Position numbers and translations under genes: made by a program
NCBI GenBank assembly: GCA_021732785.1
Contig: JAKFUG010000007.1
Span: 82,984 to 146,983 of the forward strand
Origin: Planctomycetaceae bacterium
GTDB lineage: Bacteria; Planctomycetota; Planctomycetia; Planctomycetales; Planctomycetaceae
Direction: 5' to 3'
DNA length: 64,000 bases
Part shown: positions 63,601 to 64,000 of the stretch, piece by piece
How the letters are laid out: each line of letters starts with the position of its first letter
Numbering within the stretch: position 1 is the first letter of the stretch
The notes under the pieces: generated by a model
Seen by the model: only the letters and a program-made list of their open reading frames with translations
What the model was told of the DNA's origin: nothing
Databases searched by the model: none

Positions 63601-63790
63601 TGCGATGTCCCGCGTCCGGACCGTGGCAGGCGAAACAGTTCTCCGAAAGAATCGGCAACACATCACGGCTGAACCGGAGATCGTCCCCCGCGAAACAAGG
63701 GTGCCAGACAACGAACCCGGCGATGGCGCACAGCGCGACCTGTAGACGGCTTTGCCGAATGATCGGCCGGTGTTGAGCCTCGATTTGAAT
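60665..63790 (-). CDS. Secreted PSCyt1-DUF1549-DUF1553 protein with non-ATG start
   Basis: A protein of about 1040 residues: cytochrome-like PSCyt1 (SENCFACHGPDAGHRKADL), DUF1549 (LLASPHYGERMAMWWLDAARY, the CxxCH-containing LGCCQCHSHKYDPIAQQDF), a central sugar-binding-like region and DUF1553 (LTARVVVNHFWQMLFGAGLV, TPDDFGLQGERPTHPELLDW). The first GTG (63661) falls inside PSCyt1 and would lose the signal peptide. The frame is open to 63805 and encodes RLQVALCAIAGFVVWHPCFA, an obvious signal peptide, but contains no ATG, GTG or TTG. ATT at 63788-63790 has GGAGAG five bases upstream and is used here as start. An ATG in another frame just upstream (63803-63805 region) suggests a one-base indel as alternative. 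Confidence 0.8.
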   Translation of the reverse strand: MQIEAQHRPIIRQSRLQVALCAIAGFVVWHPCFAGDDLRFSRDVLPILSENCFACHGPDAGHRKADLRLDTREGALAAIALDHPPDSELLVRVMSTDADTVMPPPTSHKKPLTTAQIDVLRKWIAAGAPWGRHWSFEKPVKPAPPQPDCQPIDAFVRDVLRREMLVPAQSAALHTLARRVSFDLTGLPPSPEELATFLNDAGSDPHAAYERFVDRLLASPHYGERMAMWWLDAARYSDTDGFQGDATRTNWPWRDWVIDAFQRNLPFDQFTVEQFAGDLLPDATPEQHLATGFHRHHMTNGEGGRDPEESRIDYVIDRVNTTGTIWLGLTLGCCQCHSHKYDPIAQQDFYSLSAFFNSIDEDGKAGRSAKPYLGYASPYAARAVTEAQQLVDLRKPREEQARIVAKAPFEEWLAAQSQAVRNGFKAWHPLVSAELESLEGTQLAQEPDGVVQAAGPNPRQEDYRLAASVALPRVTGIQLEILPHASHTEGKLSRGATGEFILTDIKVQVRRQGSSQLRDVHVSNAVADVAAEQKDARSYGSINGVLDDDPRNGWTTKGHDNTVPHRAVFGLAEPLILEADEQLVFELRQRSTVGDANVGRFRVLVTDQAGATVRSLETPPLEALAAAIQQETVPDTKLRETLFEQFLADFEIYQAEKRALDRAVRQWNEVQAAAKKIDVMVLAECSEPRPTHVLVRGVWDKKGDAVERDVPPAILAWNPETPRTREQLARWLVSTENPLTARVVVNHFWQMLFGAGLVRTPDDFGLQGERPTHPELLDWLAADLMEHGWDVKRMLKQIVLSETYRQDSATTPALLARDPENRLLARGARFRLPSWMLRDAALKASGLLNPAVGGPPVRPYQPEGVWEEMFMGRFTYEPSEGPAQFRRTVYAFWRRAIAPTFLFDSAQRRVCEVRPTRTNTPLQALTLLNDANYLVPSRALAEQALRSGSDPAARIAVLTQRVVGRPPHPRELAILQREVERAHAHYTDNPTTAEQFLRQIPSPREFQPTASSLPPLSPVELATYTLVASLVLNLDEALNHE

Positions 63791-64000
63791 GGTGTCTCTC
63801 CATTTTCAACGACACACAGGCGACTCCGCCGCAGCATTCGAGCGCGTTCCCTGACAGTTTCCCGTTCCCTGTCCGCGGGCACAAGGGAGAAGACGCTGAC
63901 ACTTGAACGTCCAGAGTGACGTGAGAACCCGAGCAGAATATCGCCATCCCCCCTGCCTTTCCGCCACAGCCAATGGAACCATCGCCTGAAGCGCATCGCG

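Overview
The window reads as planctomycete chromosome, most likely class Planctomycetia. The evidence is three DUF1549/DUF1553 + DUF1501 gene pairs, CxxCH (PSCyt1-type) secreted proteins, a 3-keto-disaccharide hydrolase domain (DUF1080) protein, an EF-hand-rich secreted protein, a BlaI/BlaR1 pair, a MoxR/DUF58/VWA cluster and moderately high GC. No rRNA, tRNA, CRISPR array, transposase or phage gene was seen. A genus cannot be named from the sequence alone.

Layout. 1-267: 3' end of a medium-chain dehydrogenase. 433-489: tandem repeats that look like a Pho box. 540-6203: phosphate regulon pstS-pstC-pstA-pstB-phoU plus an OmpR/PhoB-type regulator; no sensor kinase is present. 6269-10380: first DUF1549/DUF1501 pair. 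10410-15680 (minus strand): small membrane protein, altronate/galactarate dehydratase-like enzyme, two ArnT/PMT-like glycosyltransferases. 15949-19204 (plus): Old Yellow Enzyme-like oxidoreductase, TerC-like membrane protein, polyprenyl-phosphate sugar transferase. 19201-20199 (minus): alkyltransferase-like (ATL) domain fused to endonuclease V. 20357-22489 (plus): M32 carboxypeptidase and a thioredoxin-fold protein. 22507-27271 (minus): zinc-ribbon membrane protein, ilvC, ilvN, deoC and a legumain/caspase-like protein.

27373-46554 (minus) is the most interesting part: a co-directional run of 14 genes with short gaps or ATGA overlaps. The order is moxR, paralog P6, DUF58, P5, BatA-like, a large membrane protein, a coiled-coil protein, P4, P3, VWA/GATase-like, P2, P1, blaI, blaR1. 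The six paralogs P1-P6 are secreted proteins not assigned here to a known family. Each carries two copies of one short module joined by a conserved helix. The run ends with a BlaI repressor and an M56 metalloprotease whose sensor part is a WD40 propeller; a perfect palindrome precedes blaI. My inference is a cell-envelope MoxR/VWA chaperone-like machine with a multiplied family of periplasmic partners, linked to proteolysis-controlled repression.

46754-63790: EF-hand protein, second DUF1501/DUF1549 pair, DUF1080 protein, an FHA-EAL protein downstream of a large Ser/Thr kinase with extra SRPBCC and cyclase-like domains (a possible phospho-threonine to c-di-GMP relay), a putative beta-barrel protein, a decayed DUF1587-type cytochrome gene, and a third DUF1501/DUF1549 pair whose signal peptide can only be reached from a non-ATG start. 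Repeats include REP-like hairpins (12360-12414, 45389-45514) and two larger inverted-repeat elements (46594-46746, 51748-51812).
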